Both the position numbers and the translations under genes were made by a program. From Qipengyuania xiapuensis (lineage in GTDB: Bacteria > Pseudomonadota > Alphaproteobacteria > Sphingomonadales > Sphingomonadaceae): DNA of 64,000 bases. Where the stretch lies: positions 1,302,001 to 1,366,000 of the forward strand of contig NZ_JAIGNL010000001.1 of the NCBI RefSeq assembly GCF_019711395.1, in the 5' to 3' direction. The notes under the pieces were generated by a model. It had not been told where the DNA came from, did not search any database, and saw only the letters and a list, made by a program, of their open reading frames with translations. How positions within the stretch are numbered: position 1 is the first letter of the stretch; each line of letters begins with the position of its first letter. This document shows, piece after piece, positions 61,782-64,000 of this stretch.

Positions 61782-64000
61782 GCCTCTCGGGCGACGAGGC
61801 ACAACAAGGTCTTCCGCCGTTCCCGCTTTTGTTCGGGATATTGCTCGCCTTTACGGTATCGGTCGGGGTGATCTGGCTCGCGGCCGGAAATTCGCTCGCT
61901 GCAATCGCCTATGGCGGCGCACTCCTAGCGGTTCTGTTTGGTCTGCTACTCGCCGCCCGCCTGCGCAGCGCGCCGGTCGAGGAGGCTGCGGGCCAGCCCG
62001 ATTGGGCAGTCACTGCGGCGGCGATCGAGAACGCACGCCGAGCCATCGCTATTTCGGACCGTGCGAACCGCCTGACCTGCGCCAATGAAAGCTTTTCGAA
62101 CTGGTTCGGGCACGATGTCGCGCCGCATGAAGTCCCGCTCGACGCGGAATCGCGCCAGCAGCTGATCGACGGGCAGCGCCAGGCCTGGCGCGAAGGCGTC
62201 GCAGAAAGGAACAATCTGCGCCTCGAGGAAGGTAGCCAGATCTTCAACCTGTCGATCGAGCGGGTAGGGCGCGGCGAGGATTATCTGGTGTGGCGCTTCA
62301 CCGAAGTGGTCATGCGCCAGACCTACGATGGTGTTGCCGAGCGTATTTCCGGACCGTTTGGAACGATGATATCGCGTGCCGGGATCGAACTCGCGCTCGT
62401 CTCGCCCGATGGTATTGTCCAGGCGTCAACTCCGGGGCTCGGTGAAAGGGCGACCGGGGCCAAGGATTCTTCGCTCAACGGACAGGAATTCGTCCAGCTG
62501 CTTCGTTCGGACGACCGAGACCGCATTTTCTTTGCGCGCGAGGGCCAGCAAGGCACGCCGCAAACGCTGGTGCACGTACCGCTCGACCTGCCGCGCACAT
62601 CCGAAGGACTGGCTGCGGACCAGGCGCCTTCGCTGATGTTGCTCGTCGACAGCAGCGTCGGGATCGGCGGTGGCTGGCAGGGTAGCGGCAAGGCGGCGAT
62701 CCCGCAGCTCGAGGCCTTGCTTTCGGCACTTCCGCTCGGCCTGGCGCTGACCGATCGCGACGGGCGCTTCCTCTTCGCCAACAAGGCATTCCTCCGAGCT
62801 GTCGAGCGCGAGAATGTCGGCCTTCCGCAATTCCCTTCGGATCTCGTGGTGCGCGAGGATAAATCGGCGATGGCAGACACGGTGCGCCGCTTCGCCAAGG
62901 GCGCGACAGCGAGCGGCGACATGGCGGTTCGACTGGCTGGCGATACAGAGGAACCGGTTTCCATCGGCCTCGCCGGTGTACGCGGCCTCGGTGATGCTGC
63001 CGTGCTGCTCTCGATCAGCGATTCCACCGAGGAGAAGCGTCTGCGCAGGCAGGTCGCGCAGGCAACCAAGATGCAGGCAGTCGGCCAGCTCGCGGGGGGT
63101 GTCGCGCACGACTTCAACAATGTGCTCACCGCCATCATCGGCTATTGCGACCTCATGCTGCTGCGCCACACGCCGGGCGACAGCGACTACGATGACATCC
63201 AGCAGATCAAGGCCAACTCGAACCGCGCTGCGTCGCTGACGCGTCAGCTCCTCGCCTTCAGCCGACAGCAGACGCTGCGTCCGGTCGTCCTGCAGATGCC
63301 CGACGTCGTCAGCGAAGTGAGCCAGCTCCTCAAGCGCCTGATGGGCGACAAGATCGAATTCGCCGTGCGCCACGACCGCGAGCTTGGGCCGGTGAGGGCC
63401 GACCCCCAGCAGCTCGAACAGGTGATCATCAACCTCGCCGTGAATGCGCGCGACGCGATGCAGGCTCATGCCGACAAGACCGGCAAGCAGGACTGGAAGG
63501 GGCGGCTCACGCTGGCCACGCGGCGTATATCGGCCCGCGATGTTCGCAAGATGGGCATCGATATCATGCCCGCCGACGACTACACGGTGCTGATTATCCA
63601 GGACACCGGCGGCGGCATTCCGGAACAGCATCTCAACAAGATCTTCGAGCCCTTCTTCACTACAAAGGAGCAGGGCAAGGGCACCGGCCTCGGCCTCTCG
63701 ACCGTTTACGGTATCGTGAAGCAGTCCAACGGCTTCATCTTCGCCGACAACGTGACCGGTGCCGACGGAACCCCCGCGGGCGCCCGCTTCACGGTCTACC
63801 TCCCGGTGCACAAGGGCGAGCTGCCCGAGAATCAGCGCGGCGAGGACCAGGAAGAGGCCAAGGCCAGCGACTGGTCGGGTGGCGGCAAGCTGCTTCTGGT
63901 CGAAGACGAGGACATGGTGCGCGCCGTTGCAGAGCGGGCGCTTACCCGCGCGGGCTACCAGGTCACGACCGCCAGCGACGGCGAGGAGGGCCTCGCCGAA
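61778..64000 (+). CDS. cckA: Hybrid sensor histidine kinase CckA (3' end outside window)
   Basis: The first 741 codons of a hybrid kinase of the CtrA pathway. Two transmembrane segments lie at about residues 16-62, then PAS-like regions (about 85-200 and 310-425), then the dimerisation helix with phospho-accepting His444 in Val-Ala-His-Asp-Phe-Asn-Asn. The ATPase domain shows Asn-Leu-Ala-Val-Asn-Ala-Arg-Asp-Ala-Met, Asp-Thr-Gly-Gly-Gly-Ile and Gly-Thr-Gly-Leu-Gly-Leu-Ser. A receiver domain begins near residue 702; its acceptor Asp is beyond the window. CckA phosphorylates ChpT and so CtrA and CpdR. The ATG overlaps the DUF2062 stop. Confidence 0.94.
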   Translation, partial: MSLSGDEAQQGLPPFPLLFGILLAFTVSVGVIWLAAGNSLAAIAYGGALLAVLFGLLLAARLRSAPVEEAAGQPDWAVTAAAIENARRAIAISDRANRLTCANESFSNWFGHDVAPHEVPLDAESRQQLIDGQRQAWREGVAERNNLRLEEGSQIFNLSIERVGRGEDYLVWRFTEVVMRQTYDGVAERISGPFGTMISRAGIELALVSPDGIVQASTPGLGERATGAKDSSLNGQEFVQLLRSDDRDRIFFAREGQQGTPQTLVHVPLDLPRTSEGLAADQAPSLMLLVDSSVGIGGGWQGSGKAAIPQLEALLSALPLGLALTDRDGRFLFANKAFLRAVERENVGLPQFPSDLVVREDKSAMADTVRRFAKGATASGDMAVRLAGDTEEPVSIGLAGVRGLGDAAVLLSISDSTEEKRLRRQVAQATKMQAVGQLAGGVAHDFNNVLTAIIGYCDLMLLRHTPGDSDYDDIQQIKANSNRAASLTRQLLAFSRQQTLRPVVLQMPDVVSEVSQLLKRLMGDKIEFAVRHDRELGPVRADPQQLEQVIINLAVNARDAMQAHADKTGKQDWKGRLTLATRRISARDVRKMGIDIMPADDYTVLIIQDTGGGIPEQHLNKIFEPFFTTKEQGKGTGLGLSTVYGIVKQSNGFIFADNVTGADGTPAGARFTVYLPVHKGELPENQRGEDQEEAKASDWSGGGKLLLVEDEDMVRAVAERALTRAGYQVTTASDGEEGLAE

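Overview
The window is dense, GC-rich bacterial chromosome, most likely from an alphaproteobacterium of the order Sphingomonadales, probably Erythrobacteraceae. The basis is the mdh-sucD-sucA-sucB-lpd TCA block, a CckA-type hybrid kinase, an alphaproteobacterial GAAC-N7-GAAC LexA box at uvrA, and many small exported proteins and S9/M3 peptidases of sphingomonad type. This assignment comes from reading the sequence, not from a search. No rRNA, tRNA, CRISPR array or intact insertion sequence was recognised.

Layout. 1-7 kb: the end of a serine hydrolase, two related Arg/Tyr-rich exported proteins, and a minus-strand run of DUF4403 lipoprotein, amidase, PepSY protein and TRIC-type channel. 7-15.4 kb: a minus-strand central-carbon block (mdh, sucD, sucA, sucB, lpd) without sucC, ending in a small SEDS-like membrane protein. 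16.2-22.3 kb: a cobalamin riboswitch followed by btuB-btuF-btuC-btuD, whose genes overlap or abut, and two further genes of unknown role. 22.3-30.2 kb: a Dcp-type peptidase, an exported protein of unknown function, ThpR with a coupled lipoprotein, a diguanylate cyclase and a membrane-anchored T4-type lysozyme. 30.5-35.3 kb: a beta-propeller lipoprotein divergent from uvrA, which has a LexA box just before its start codon. 35.4-40.9 kb: the least ordinary part, with an AT-rich orphan gene, a coding sequence containing a REP-like element, three tandem 39-bp copies of the same element, and a roughly 900-bp gene-free stretch with an inverted pair of DnaA-box-like sites. 41-48.4 kb: argG, a second diguanylate cyclase, an acyltransferase, a cyclopropane-fatty-acyl synthase, and an overlapping SDR / cytochrome b / molybdopterin oxidoreductase operon. 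48.5-55.5 kb: a glycine-zipper protein, an overlapping rlmN-methyltransferase-MOSC operon, an outer-membrane barrel, greB and a Slt-type lytic transglycosylase. 55.6-64 kb: dapA, two tandem S9 peptidases, smpB, a DUF2062 protein and the 5' part of cckA.

How the genes work together. Three functional units are clear: oxidative TCA steps from 2-oxoglutarate to oxaloacetate, riboswitch-controlled B12 import, and an envelope set (Slt, RlpA, lysozyme, CFA synthase, Omp, S9/M3 peptidases). ATGA-type overlaps are frequent and define operons: btuB-btuF-btuC, thpR-lipoprotein, SDR-cytochrome b, rlmN-methyltransferase and DUF2062-cckA. No clearly new multi-gene system was found. The best leads are the two unknown genes at the end of the B12 operon, the small SEDS-like protein, the orphan AT-rich gene and the REP-like element inside a coding sequence.
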